NCBI GenBank assembly: GCA_963781215.1
Contig: CAWAFE010000054.1
Location: forward strand, 38,688 to 102,687
Direction: 5' to 3'
Origin: AP-15 sp963781215
GTDB lineage: Bacteria > Pseudomonadota > Alphaproteobacteria > ATCC43930 > CGMCC-115725
Length of the DNA stretch: 64,000 nucleotides
Shown here: positions 45,377 to 56,121 of the stretch, piece after piece
Layout: each line of letters opens with the position of its first letter
Numbering within the stretch: the first letter of the stretch is position 1
Made by a program: the position numbers and the translations under genes
The notes under the pieces: model-generated
Told to the model about the DNA's origin: nothing
Database searches by the model: none
What the model saw: only the letters and a program-made list of their open reading frames with translations

Positions 45377-45829
45377 TCAATCGTTCCTGGCGACTGCCGG
45401 GGGAATGCGGAACGAAACCATCAAGCGATTCCAGCCGTTGATCGCCACCACCGCCATGGTGAGATCGACCAGTTCCTGATCCGAAAATTCCGCCCGGGCC
45501 GTGTCATAGACGTCGTCCGGCACATGAGTGTCGTGCACCAGGGTGACGGCCTCAGTCCATGCGAGCGCAGCGCGTTCGCGCGCGGAAAACACCGGCGCCT
45601 CGCGCCACGCCTCGAGCAGATCCAGACGCTGCTGCACCTCGCCGGCCTTGCGCGCGCTGCCAAGATGCATCTGCAAGCAGAACGCGCAGGCGTTGATTTG
45701 CGAGGCGCGGACGTTGACGAGCTCACGCAACGACGGTTCAAGGCTCGTTGCGTCGACGTAGGACTGCAGGCCGCGCATGGCCTTGTAGGCGCCCGGGTTG
45801 ATCCGCATGGCGTCGATTCGAGGATGCAT
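45377..45829 (-). CDS. Carboxymuconolactone decarboxylase (AhpD-like) family protein
   Basis: The 150-residue protein has the AhpD-type active site: INACAFCLQMHLGSARKAG with its CxxC and following His. The upstream segment LREL-VNVRASQ is usual in the family. Such proteins have peroxidase or disulfide reductase activity, but true substrates are mostly unknown. Located 42 bases upstream of the LLM monooxygenase stop side, both on the minus strand. Confidence 0.88.
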   Translation of the reverse strand: MHPRIDAMRINPGAYKAMRGLQSYVDATSLEPSLRELVNVRASQINACAFCLQMHLGSARKAGEVQQRLDLLEAWREAPVFSARERAALAWTEAVTLVHDTHVPDDVYDTARAEFSDQELVDLTMAVVAINGWNRLMVSFRIPPAVARND

Positions 45830-45871
45830 CGCGACCTCCCTGTGGGTGATTTCGTCGGGCCTCGTCGAGAA

Positions 45872-46957
45872 CTACCGAGGCAGCAGATGGGCCACCTTCG
45901 GCATCACCTCCTGCGCCAGCAGACGCATCGATTCGTGCCAAGCGTCGGGGTTTTCGCTGTAGTCGAAGCAGAACAGCAACAACGAGCCGAAGCCGCCGAC
46001 CTCGTCGTACATCCGCTCGATCTTCTCGACCACGGTCGAGGGCGAGCCGATCAGCCAATTGTGCCGCGCGCAATACTCCGGCGTCACGTCGCTGTCCGCG
46101 ACCTCGGGGTCGTGCTTGAGGAATTGGATGACGCCGACATCGGTCAGGAGCGGCAGGAAATATTCGCGCATCATCCGCCCCATCATGCTGCCGACCGAGA
46201 GCCGCCAAGCCTCGGCGTCGCTGTCGGCGACGAAGATCTCGCGGACCAGGCGCCAATCGGCGCGACCTGGCGTGCGCCCGGTGCGGCGCGCCCCTTCCTC
46301 GACCGATTCCCAGTGGCTGGCGACATAGGTCGGGTTGAGGTTGAGGCTCATGGGCAGAAAGCCGTGCTCGCCGGCGAGCTTCAAGGTGTCCGAACCCTTG
46401 CTGACGCCGGCCACCCCGATCGGTGGATGCGGCTTCTGGAATGGCCGGATATGCGGCCGCAAGGTGCGCAGCATCAGATCGGTCTTGGTCACCTTCCAGT
46501 ATTTGCCGGGATAGTCGAACGGCTCCTCGGCAGCCCACAGCTTCAGGATGATGTCGAGCGCCTCGCGCGTCATCTCTCGGTGCTGGCCGGCATTGCCGTC
46601 CACGTTGAACATCGCCCAGTCGCTCGGCAGCCCGCTCGCCGCGACGCCGAAATTGAGCCGGCCCTGCGCCATGTGGTCGAGCATCGCAACGCGATTGGCC
46701 AATTCGGCCGGGTGATGGTAGGGCAGCAGAAACCCGCCCGGCGCCAGGCGGATGCGCTTGGTCTCCATCAGCGCCTGCGCGATCAACAGGTCGGGGGCCG
46801 GGTGCGGCTCCCAGGGTGCGGTGTGGTGCTCGCCGATCCAGGCCTCGGAAAAGCCGAGCTCGTCGGCCCGGCGCAGGGTTTCGAGGTCCCAGCGATGGCC
46901 GTCCCCAAGGCCGCGCTCGGGCGGGTGCGAAGGCATCGTAAAGAGACCGTATTGCAT
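45872..46957 (-). CDS. LLM-class flavin-dependent oxidoreductase
   Basis: The 361-residue protein is a luciferase-like (bacterial LLM) monooxygenase. Typical blocks are MQYGLFTMPSHPPER, ADELGFSEAWIGEHHTAPWE, LAPGGFLLPYHHPAELAN and RLNFGVAASGLPSDW, later LIGSPSTVVEKIERMYDEVG. It uses reduced flavin from a separate reductase. The substrate is not known. GATCCCGATGC-like sequence precedes the ATG with a GGGAGGATC ribosome site. No reductase gene is adjacent. Confidence 0.9.
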   Translation of the reverse strand: MQYGLFTMPSHPPERGLGDGHRWDLETLRRADELGFSEAWIGEHHTAPWEPHPAPDLLIAQALMETKRIRLAPGGFLLPYHHPAELANRVAMLDHMAQGRLNFGVAASGLPSDWAMFNVDGNAGQHREMTREALDIILKLWAAEEPFDYPGKYWKVTKTDLMLRTLRPHIRPFQKPHPPIGVAGVSKGSDTLKLAGEHGFLPMSLNLNPTYVASHWESVEEGARRTGRTPGRADWRLVREIFVADSDAEAWRLSVGSMMGRMMREYFLPLLTDVGVIQFLKHDPEVADSDVTPEYCARHNWLIGSPSTVVEKIERMYDEVGGFGSLLLFCFDYSENPDAWHESMRLLAQEVMPKVAHLLPR

Positions 46958-47108
46958 CGGGATCCTCCCGGCTGGTGGTTCGAGGCGAAGGACGGTTCGT
47001 CAGTGTAGGCGATGCGCCCACGGTTGGCACCTTCCTCGGTCGAGGACGAAGGCCGACTGGTGGCCGGCGTGATAGCCTGTGGGGAGAGCCTGATTTTGGG
47101 AGAGGACG

Positions 47109-47546
47109 ATGCTTCAGATTCTCTGGCCGCGCCGCGCGGCGCCGCCCTCGAGACAGGACGCAGGACCGATCAACCGCTTCGGCCTCCGGACCGCGATCTC
47201 CATCGCCGTGGTGCTCCTGGCCACGGCGTGCGCGGGTTCCGGAACTTCGGTTGGCGGGAACGAAGACATGCTCGCGGCGTCGGGCTTTGTGCCCAAGCGC
47301 GGCGACAGCCCGGCACGGATAGCGGCGATAAAATCGCTGCCGCCACATCGGTTCGTCATGCGGACGACGGACGGCAAGCCCAAGTATCTCTATGCCGACC
47401 CGACCGTGTGCGGCTGCATCTATGTCGGCGATCAGCAAGCCTACGACCAATATCGGCAAAACATGGCGGCACGGCAGACCACTACCGACGAGCAAATCCG
47501 CGCCGTCCTCAGCACCGCGCCTCTACCGGGCGAATCCGGCCTGTAG
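47109..47546 (+). CDS. Hypothetical lipoprotein
   Basis: The 145-residue protein begins with a basic extension and a hydrophobic segment ending in a lipobox (AISIAVVLLATACAG). The mature part has the pattern MLAASGFVPKRGDSPARI, LPPHRFVMRTTDGKPKYLYA and DPTVCGCIYVGDQQAYDQY, including a CxC pair. Similar small proteins occur in alphaproteobacteria but have no assigned function. GGGAGAGGAC is the ribosome site. Confidence 0.7.
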   Translation: MLQILWPRRAAPPSRQDAGPINRFGLRTAISIAVVLLATACAGSGTSVGGNEDMLAASGFVPKRGDSPARIAAIKSLPPHRFVMRTTDGKPKYLYADPTVCGCIYVGDQQAYDQYRQNMAARQTTTDEQIRAVLSTAPLPGESGL

Positions 47547-47574
47547 CCTCTGGCTCCTGGCGATGCCGCGCCGG

Positions 47575-48591
47575 CTACCCGGGCGAGAGAGCGGCCCTTC
47601 GGGCACGGGGGTGGGCGGTGTCGTAGATCGCGAGGAGGCGCTCGGTCTCGACCGTAGTGTAGCGCTGTGTCGTCGACAGGCTCGCGTGGCCGAGCAATTC
47701 CTGGATCGCGCGCAGATCACCGCCGCCGGCCAGCAGGTGGGTGGCGAAGCTGTGCCGCAGCGCATGTGGGGTCGCCGTCTCGGGGAGGCCGAGAAACCCG
47801 CGCAAAGCTTCCATCTGCCGTTGCACGTGCCGCGGGCCGAGCGGACCGCCGCGGGCGCCGACAAAGAGCGGGCCGTCCTTGGCGAGCGCCTGCGGGCACG
47901 CCTCGACATACTCGTCGACCGCCGCACGGACCGCCGGCAATACCGGCAGCAGGCGCTGCTTTTGGCCTTTGCCGGTGACGGTCAATATCTCGCCGAGCGG
48001 CGCTTCGGACCGGCCGAGGCCGAGCGCCTCGGAGAGCCGCAGCCCGCAGCCATAGAGGAGCGCCAGCACTGCTGCGTCGCGCTTGCCCTGCCAGTTGCCA
48101 GATGCCAGTTCGGCGACCGCGGCGACGGCACCCACGGCATCGTCGACGCCGAGCGGCTTGGGCACGCTCGCCGGCAATTTGGGCCCGCGCAGCACCGTGA
48201 GCGCACTCGTCGAGGCGAACCCGCGGCGCTGCAGGAAGCGAACGAAGCCGCGCAAGACCGACAGCCCGCGGGCGAGCGAGCTGCGTTCCAATCCTTCGCC
48301 CGCGCGGTGCGCCAAATAGGCGCGGAAATCGGCGGCGACCAGCCCGCTGACCGCAGAAAGGCTAGGGAGCCCGCCCAGATGCAGGGTCAGAAAATCGAGA
48401 AAGAAAGCGAGGTCGCGGCCATACGCCGCCACCGTATGCGCCGAGGCGCGACGCTCGCCGGCGAGCCACGCGATCCACAGCCCGATCGCCGCGCGCAGAT
48501 CCTCGGCGGCGGAGAACCGCGCCAACGGCACCGGGTCCGGCAATGCCGGAAAGACCGCCTTGTCGGGTGCTACCGGGCGCGATCGAGCCAC
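47575..48591 (-). CDS. xerC: Tyrosine recombinase XerC
   Basis: Resolves chromosome dimers at dif together with XerD. The 338-residue protein has an N-terminal SAM-like core-binding domain (SAHTVAAYGRDLAFFLDFLT). The catalytic set is complete: Arg in GCGLRLSEALGL, Lys in TGKGQKQR, His-x-x-Arg in HALRHSFATHLL, His in LLGHASLSTTQRY and the Tyr nucleophile in that same segment (RYTTV). A longer frame runs back through DUF484; I start at a GTG at 48591, giving a 22-base overlap with DUF484. Confidence 0.9.
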   Translation of the reverse strand: MARSRPVAPDKAVFPALPDPVPLARFSAAEDLRAAIGLWIAWLAGERRASAHTVAAYGRDLAFFLDFLTLHLGGLPSLSAVSGLVAADFRAYLAHRAGEGLERSSLARGLSVLRGFVRFLQRRGFASTSALTVLRGPKLPASVPKPLGVDDAVGAVAAVAELASGNWQGKRDAAVLALLYGCGLRLSEALGLGRSEAPLGEILTVTGKGQKQRLLPVLPAVRAAVDEYVEACPQALAKDGPLFVGARGGPLGPRHVQRQMEALRGFLGLPETATPHALRHSFATHLLAGGGDLRAIQELLGHASLSTTQRYTTVETERLLAIYDTAHPRARRAALSPG

Positions 48592-49316
48592 TGGGCGATG
48601 GTGATCTCGAGCGAGCGCGCCAGGAAAATCAAAAGCTCGGTCCCGAGGCCAGGCGCGAACGCCTCGGGATTGCGCGTGCCGATGCACATCAGCCCGACCG
48701 GCGCCGACCGGCTGAAGGACAGCCGCAGCAGCGCCTGCGAACGAACGAGGCCGGCGGCGGCGGCGTATAGCGCCGGGTCGCCCTGAATGTCGTTGCTCAG
48801 TTGCGCGTCGCGGCCGGGGCCGATCAAAGTATCGACGGTTCCCGCCTTCAAAAGATGAATGCCATGCATAGGCAGACGCGTCGTGCGCGATGCGGCACTC
48901 TCGACGGCCAGGGTGACGACATCGACGTCGATCAGCACGGCGAGGTCGGTGGTGACAATCTGCAAGAGATGCTCGAAGCTCGGCGCGCGCAGCATCGCCA
49001 GCACCGCCTTGTGCACCCGGCACTGGCTCGTCAGATTGCCGCGGCTGGTCGCGATCAGGGTTTTCTGCTCGTCCTGCACGCGGCCCAGATCGAGGCGCAG
49101 ACGCTCCAACATGAATTGCTGGAAATCGAGCACATCGTCGTCGATCTGCCTTGCCGGGGCCCGCATCAGCTGCAAGGCGTTCGGGTGCCGGTCGAGGAAG
49201 TCCGGGTGCTCGCGCAGATAGGCGATGACGTCGCGGGCCGCCAATTCCGGGGGCCTCGCCGGCGCCGCGCCGTTGCCGCGGGGCGGCTTTGGCCGGTCTT
49301 GCGGCCGATCGGCCAC
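48570..49316 (-). CDS. DUF484 family protein (GAF-like)
   Basis: The 248-residue protein has the DUF484 pattern: DVIAYLREHPDFLDRHPNAL, DDVLDFQQFMLERLRLDLGR, then a GAF-like region to a C-terminus with LGTELLIFLARSLEITIAQW. DUF484 genes are commonly next to xerC, as here. Function unknown, proposed to link to recombination or cell division by context only. Confidence 0.87.
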   Translation of the reverse strand: MADRPQDRPKPPRGNGAAPARPPELAARDVIAYLREHPDFLDRHPNALQLMRAPARQIDDDVLDFQQFMLERLRLDLGRVQDEQKTLIATSRGNLTSQCRVHKAVLAMLRAPSFEHLLQIVTTDLAVLIDVDVVTLAVESAASRTTRLPMHGIHLLKAGTVDTLIGPGRDAQLSNDIQGDPALYAAAAGLVRSQALLRLSFSRSAPVGLMCIGTRNPEAFAPGLGTELLIFLARSLEITIAQWLDRAR

Positions 49317-49474
49317 TGCCGGCTCCTAGCTTTGCCCTGCCGCGCCGAAGCGCGGGCGCGGCGGAAAGACAACGGCTGAACGGTATCCGATCATACGCGA
49401 ACCACCCGAAAGCACCCCTCCGAACGGCGCCGAGCGGAACTTGCCGCGCGCCCATTCAGGAGCGAGTTTAGCTG

Positions 49475-51727
49475 ATGCCCGAGCCTCACGCCAGTTCCGC
49501 CGCCGCGGCGGCTGAGGAATGCGCCGTCGACCCCGCCCGCCGGGTCAGCGTGCTGTTGCCGTTGCCGCTGCCGGAGGTGCTTGACTACCTCGTCCCGGTG
49601 GCGGCCGCGCCGCCCGAACCGGGGAGCTTCGTCCGGGTGCCGCTCGGCGGGCGCAACCTCGTCGGCGTGGTCTGGGACGAGGCCGGCCGTGATTTGCCGA
49701 TCGAGCGGCTGAGGCCGTTTCTCGAATTATTGCCGGCGCCGAAGCTGCCGCCCGAACTGCGCCGCTTTGTCGAGCGGGTCGCCGCCTACACGATGGCGCC
49801 GCCGGGCGCGGTCCTGCGCATGGCGATGAGCGTCCCCGAGGCATTGCTGCCGCCGCGGCCACGCCGCCTCTGCGCTGCGTCGCCGGACGGGATCGCCGCC
49901 CTCGGCGAGGCGCCGTCGCGGAAGCCGCCGACCAAAGCGCGCCGGCGGGTCCTGGAACTGTTGCGCGATGGGCCGCCGCTGCCGGCCGCCGAACTGGCGC
50001 GGCTCGCCGGGTGCAGTGCCGGCGTGGTGCGCGATCTGATCGCCGCCGGCCTCGTCGAGGAGCGGCTCGTCCCAGCGGAGCCCGCGGGCCCGGCCCTGCC
50101 CGACTGGCGGCTAGCCGGCCCCGGCCTCTCTTCCGACCAGTCGGCCGCGGCGCGCCGGCTCGTCGGCCGGGTCGAATCGGCCGTGTTCGGCGTCACCCTG
50201 CTCGACGGGGTCACCGGGTCGGGCAAGACCGAGACCTACTTCGCCGCCATCGCGGCGGCACTCGCCGCCGGGCGGCAGGTATTGGTGCTGCTGCCGGAAA
50301 TCGCGCTCGGCGCACAATGGCTGGAACGCTTCCGCGGCCGCTTCGGCGCGCTGCCGGCACAATGGCATTCCGATATCGGCGAGGCCGAGCGCCGCAACAC
50401 CTGGCGCGCGGTCGCCGCCGGCCGCGGCCAGGTCGTCGTCGGCGCGCGCTCGGCGCTGTTCCTGCCGTTCCCGGAGCTCGGGCTGATCGTCGTCGACGAG
50501 GAGCACGACCCCTCCTACAAGCAGGAGGATGGGGTCTGCTATCAGGCGCGCGACATGGCGGTGCTGCGCGCCTCGCTCGCAGGCATCCCGGTCATCCTGG
50601 CGTCCGCCACCCCCTCGCTCGAAACCGTGGTCAATGTCGCTCGCGGTCGCTACGACCGCGTCGTGCTGCCGCGGCGCCACGCCGCGGCCGAGCTGCCAGC
50701 GGTGCGGCTCGTCGATCTGCGCCGCGAGCGGATGGAGCGGGCGCATTTCCTGTCGCCGCCGCTCGTCGCCGAGATCGCCCTGACCCTGGCTGCCGGCGAG
50801 CAGGCGCTCCTTTTTCTGAACCGGAGGGGATATGCGCCGCTGACCCTGTGCCGGTCCTGCGGCCACCGCTTCCAATGCCCGAGCTGTACCGCCTGGCTGG
50901 TCGAGCACCGCTTCACCCGGCGCCTCTTGTGCCATCATTGCGGCCACGCCGAGCCGGTCCCCGCCTTGTGCCCGGAATGCGTCACGGCGGGGACGCTGGT
51001 GCCATGCGGGCCGGGGGTCGAGCGGCTGCGCGAGGAAGTGGCCGAGCGGTTTCCGGCGGCGCGCGCGGCCTTGATGGTCAGCGATCTGCTCCCCGGCCCG
51101 CATGCCGCGGCGGAGCTCGCCCAGGCGATGGTCGAGCGGCGCTACGACATCCTGATCGGGACCCAGATCGTCGCCAAGGGCCATCATTTTCCGCTGCTGA
51201 CCCTGGTCGGAGTCGTCGACGCCGATCTTGGCCTCGCCGGCGGCGACCTGCGGGCGGCCGAGCGGACCTATCAGCTGTTGCATCAGGTCGGCGGCCGCGC
51301 CGGCCGAGCCGAGCACAAGGGCCGGGTGCTGATCCAGACCTATATGCCCGACCAGCCGGTAATGCGGGCGCTGGCCGGCGGCGACCGCGACCGGTTTCTC
51401 GAAGCCGAGGCGGCTTCCAGGCGCGGCGCCGGGCTGCCGCCCTTCGGCCGGCTGGCGGCGCTGATCGTCAGCGCCGGCGATGCCGAAGCCTGCGACTTCG
51501 CGGCCCAGGCGCTCGCCCGCGCCGCGCCCCAGCTCCCCGGCGTCGTGGCACTGGGCCCGGCGCCGGCACCGCTCGCCATCCTGCGCGGTCGCCACCGCCG
51601 CCGCTTCCTGGTCAAGGCGCAACGGACGGTGAGCCTACAGGCGGTATTGCGCGAATGGCTCTCGCGGGTGCGGCTCGGCGGCTCCGCCCGGGTCCAGGTC
51701 GACATCGACCCTTACAGCTTCATGTAG
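49475..51727 (+). CDS. priA: Primosomal protein N' (replication restart helicase)
   Basis: Helicase that reloads the replisome at collapsed forks. The 750-residue protein has the 3'-DNA-binding domain, a Walker A motif (DGVTGSGKTETYF), DEEHDPSYKQEDG (DEAH box). The zinc-binding cysteines are in LCRSCGHRFQCPSCTAWLVE, LCHHCGHAEP and LCPEC. Helicase motifs IGTQIVAKGHHFPLLTLVGV and QVGGRAGRAEHKGRV follow. It ends VQVDIDPYSFM, the usual PriA ending. A second, degenerate copy of this 3' end lies about 1 kb downstream. Confidence 0.95.
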   Translation: MPEPHASSAAAAAEECAVDPARRVSVLLPLPLPEVLDYLVPVAAAPPEPGSFVRVPLGGRNLVGVVWDEAGRDLPIERLRPFLELLPAPKLPPELRRFVERVAAYTMAPPGAVLRMAMSVPEALLPPRPRRLCAASPDGIAALGEAPSRKPPTKARRRVLELLRDGPPLPAAELARLAGCSAGVVRDLIAAGLVEERLVPAEPAGPALPDWRLAGPGLSSDQSAAARRLVGRVESAVFGVTLLDGVTGSGKTETYFAAIAAALAAGRQVLVLLPEIALGAQWLERFRGRFGALPAQWHSDIGEAERRNTWRAVAAGRGQVVVGARSALFLPFPELGLIVVDEEHDPSYKQEDGVCYQARDMAVLRASLAGIPVILASATPSLETVVNVARGRYDRVVLPRRHAAAELPAVRLVDLRRERMERAHFLSPPLVAEIALTLAAGEQALLFLNRRGYAPLTLCRSCGHRFQCPSCTAWLVEHRFTRRLLCHHCGHAEPVPALCPECVTAGTLVPCGPGVERLREEVAERFPAARAALMVSDLLPGPHAAAELAQAMVERRYDILIGTQIVAKGHHFPLLTLVGVVDADLGLAGGDLRAAERTYQLLHQVGGRAGRAEHKGRVLIQTYMPDQPVMRALAGGDRDRFLEAEAASRRGAGLPPFGRLAALIVSAGDAEACDFAAQALARAAPQLPGVVALGPAPAPLAILRGRHRRRFLVKAQRTVSLQAVLREWLSRVRLGGSARVQVDIDPYSFM

Positions 51728-51815
51728 TATTATCACTGAATTTGGAGATCATTTTCGTTGGATCAATTCACCGTATTTGCCGTGTCTCAAGCATAAATGC
51801 CGCGAGGATGCCACC

Positions 51816-52566
51816 ATGCTCGATCGGAGAAAGAGAAAAGCGGAAGCTCCTCGACCATGGGGCAGAGCCCCGCCACGCCACCGCTTCGGTCGGCGGCTGT
51901 TGGTGCTATCCCTCGTCGGCCTGGCCATCGCTGCCGGAATTACGGCTCTCGACATGCCGTGGCCGCGCAGCCCGGCAGGCGGGGCGTACATGGCCGGCTA
52001 TATTCTGATCGGCACTGTTCTCCTCGCATACCTCGCAGCTCGGCGCGAAAGCCTCTCGGCGCTGGCCCGCCATTTCGGGGCGTGGCTCGGGCTCGCGCTG
52101 TTGCTGGTGCTGGGCTACGGCTACCGGTACGAGATCAGCGAGGCTGGCGATCGGTTGCTGGCGATCCTGGTTCCTTCCCGCGGCTATCGGCTCGACCCGG
52201 AAACCGTGAGCTTTCCTGCCGCGTCGGATGGCCACTTCTGGATCGATGCCCGCGCCAACGGCGTCAGAACTCCGTTTTCTCGTCGACACTGGCGCAAGCT
52301 CGATCGCTTTGAGCAAGGCCGATGCGAGTCGCCTCGGTTTCGATCCGGCGGCGCTTCGCTTTGATCGCACCGTGTTGACGGCGAACGGGTCGGCGCGCGC
52401 CGCTTCGGTGCGGCTGCGAGAGCTCGCGATCGGGCCGATCGTGGTGACCGATGTGCCGGCGCTGGTGGATGACGGCGAGCTCTCGAACCCTCTGCTCGGC
52501 ATGCGCTTTCTCGAGCGCATGAGCACTGTCGAAATCAAGAATGGCGCCCTGACGATACGCAGGTAA
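51816..52566 (+). CDS. Membrane-anchored retropepsin-like aspartic protease, one frameshift
   Basis: The TIGR02281-type protein has a basic N-terminus and two to three membrane segments (FGRRLLVLSLVGLAIAAGIT, GAYMAGYILIGTVLLAYLAA, LGLALLLVLGYGYRY). An aspartic protease domain follows with the active-site FLVDTGASSIALSK and the LLGMRFLERM flap-side block. The frame changes in the four T at 52275-52278; removing one T joins NGVRTP to FLVDTGASS. Family members are single-Asp-domain enzymes that act as dimers. It lies in DNA inserted between priA and atpH. Confidence 0.8.
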
Positions 52567-52664
52567 TGCGGTCGAGGCCCACGTTTGCCGACTGTATCGG
52601 GAGGAGCGCCCGTTTGCTGCCGCGTTGTGCGGAGGCGCTCACGTGTCGGGCTCGGTAAAAGGAA

Positions 52665-52739
52665 AGAATTGGCTCTCGACCATCAGCGCCGCCGGCTCGC
52701 CCGGCTCGAGGTCGACATCCACCCTTACAGCTTTCTGTG
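52665..52739 (+). pseudogene. Duplicate 3' end of priA
   Basis: The sequence GAATTGGCTCTCG, followed further on by GAGGTCGACATCCACCCTTA and CAGCTTTCTGTGA, mirrors the priA end (GAATGGCTCTCG, GGTCGACATCGACCCTTACA, GCTTCATGTAG). It encodes RLEVDIHPYSFL, compared with RVQVDIDPYSFM in priA. No other part of priA is present here. It probably marks the far boundary of DNA inserted at the priA 3' end. Confidence 0.65.
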
Positions 52740-52742
52740 AAT

Positions 52743-53487
52743 TCAGGCAGCCGACTCGCGCTCTGTCACAGACTTGTAATCATAGGTGGGCCAAGTCGGC
52801 TCATAGCCTTCGATGGCCTCGTTCCCCCACACATGCCAGTCGTTTCGCGTGCCCCTGGCAAAGAGCTCCAGGCGCGGACCGGGGCTGCATGCCTCGATGA
52901 TCTCATACTGCTCATCGGGCTTTCGGGAATGCTCCCGCTTTCGCGTGCCCACGTAATTGACCTGACGTCGGCCCGGAGCAAGTGTCCGAGCATTCTTGCC
53001 GCGAACCCCGAACAAGATCAGCTCTGTCACGTTGCGAAAATAGAACCCGACGCCGCGCCCGTCCGAGCCGCCGTCTTTGCGCAGCTTATGCCAGACGATG
53101 TTCGTCTTGTACTCAAACCCCCATGCCGACATCACCCGCAGCCCCTCGGGCAGAAGCGCATTCGGCACCCACAGATAAAGGTGTGCGGTCTGCGCCGCGG
53201 CATTCGGAGACGGGGAGTGCCGCTATCTCATCTCCCGTTAGCGTGCCGTAACGCGAGAGGCGGCGGTGCTCCGGGGCCATCTTCCCGGTACGGTTTGCGA
53301 ACCGCCACGGCGGATCGGCGAGAATGGTTCCAAATTTGCGGTCTGCGGCAAACTTTCCCAGATCGACGGAAGCGGCGCGGCGAATCAGCGGACACGCCCG
53401 CGCCGGCTCAATTGCGGAGCCGACCCGTTTGAGGAGGGGCAGGGTAGGAGCAGGCGGCCCTCGCTCGTCGCTGCCTTGCTGCTTCAC
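52743..53487 (-). CDS. MT-A70 family adenine-N6 methyltransferase, one frameshift
   Basis: The N-terminal part (GKFAADRKFGTILADPPWRF with the DPPW catalytic motif, then GTLTGDEIAALPVS) and the C-terminal part (AHLYLWVPNALLPEGLRVMS, GFEYKTNIVWHKLRKDGGSD, ELFARGTRNDWHVWGNEAIE) are in different frames. One extra base near 53203-53207 joins them as PVS-NAAAQTAHLYLW. The enzyme methylates adenine in DNA or RNA; such orphans are common on phages and islands. GTG start at 53487 with GGAG 8 bases before it. Opposite in direction to priA and atpH. Confidence 0.82.
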
Positions 53488-53946
53488 AGGGTTGCTCCGC
53501 CGGTAGCTGGATAGCCCAGAGCCGGGCCAAACCGGAGTCCCCTTAACACATCAACGACTGCGATACTAGATAGTGTGCGTCGACCAGTGGCACTAACGCC
53601 ACATCGGGTGTTCGGTTGATGCCGACAAGGGTCTCACACCGAAGCCGTATCCGGCTCGGTCCAGATCCGAACGGATCCCGGGCGCTATGGTTTTCTTTAG
53701 CGTCACGAACCTGGAGGAAAGCGCGTTCAGGGGCGGCCGGCTGACCGCCCTGACCGTCCCCCGCCCACCGCGGCGATCGCGCGGCGCCAGCGGCGAAAAG
53801 CCGGCGGTTGCAAGGGCTGCGGGGCTGTGTTAGGGAAAGCTCCGGCGCTGTGCCATGGTGGCGGTGCCGCGCCGTGCTCCCTATCCCGACAAAGGAAATG
53901 CTGCGGCGGCCTTTGCGCCGACGCGGCCATCGAGGATCGTCGTAGA
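53488..53946. other. Region upstream of atpH
   Basis: This 459-base region holds no confident gene. TTGCAA (53808-53813) and TAGGGA (53831-53836), 17 bases apart, could be the promoter of the atp operon, a weak match. The part near 53500-53700 is unlike the coding sequence around it and may belong to the inserted segment. Confidence 0.35.
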
Positions 53947-54507
53947 TTGGCTTCCGAAACGACCGGCGTGTCCGCCTTGGCTGAGCGTTATGCCGCGGCA
54001 TTGTTCGATCTCGCCGACGAAACGCGGGCGCTCGACGCGGTCGCCGGCGATCTGCGCCAATTGCGCGGGATGCTGGCGGCGAGCCCGGACCTGTTGCGGC
54101 TGGTGCGCAGCCCGATCCTGTCGCGCGAAAGGCAGGGCGGGGCGATCGCCGCGCTCGCGCAGGAGGCCGGCCTGTCGCGACTGGTCCGCGACTTTCTCGC
54201 CGTCGTCGCGCGCAACCGTCGCCTCTTCGCCGTCCCGGCTATGATCGAGGCCTTTCTGAAGAAGCTCGCCGAGCGCCGCGGCGAGGTTACCGCCGAGGTC
54301 ACCGCGGCGCAGCCGCTGAGCGAGGCCCAGCTCGGGGCGCTGAGCGAGCAGCTGCGCCGCACCATCGGCCGTCGCGTTTCGGTCGATGTCCGGGTCGACC
54401 CCGCCCTGATCGGCGGCATGATCGTCAAGGTCGGCTCGCAGCTGGTCGACGGCTCGCTGCGCAGCCGATTGCACCGGCTGCAATTGGCGATGAAGGGCGT
54501 TGCGTAG
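53947..54507 (+). CDS. atpH: ATP synthase F1 delta subunit
   Basis: Links F1 to the peripheral stalk. The 186-residue protein has the family blocks VSALAERYAAALFDLADET, FLAVVARNRRLFAVPAMIEA and DPALIGGMIVKVGSQLVDGS. I start at TTG 53947 (LASETTGVSALAERY), because the alphaproteobacterial family usually begins ASETT/ASQTT. An earlier start would add unrelated residues. The first gene of the F1 operon. Confidence 0.9.
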   Translation: MASETTGVSALAERYAAALFDLADETRALDAVAGDLRQLRGMLAASPDLLRLVRSPILSRERQGGAIAALAQEAGLSRLVRDFLAVVARNRRLFAVPAMIEAFLKKLAERRGEVTAEVTAAQPLSEAQLGALSEQLRRTIGRRVSVDVRVDPALIGGMIVKVGSQLVDGSLRSRLHRLQLAMKGVA

Positions 54508-54576
54508 CGGAGAGCGCTTTCACGCGGCGGCCGGGACATGATGAACTAACCCAGACGAGGGGACGAAAGGCTTTCA

Positions 54577-56106
<1,530 letters not shown>

Positions 56107-56121
56107 CTCGAGGCGAGCGGG

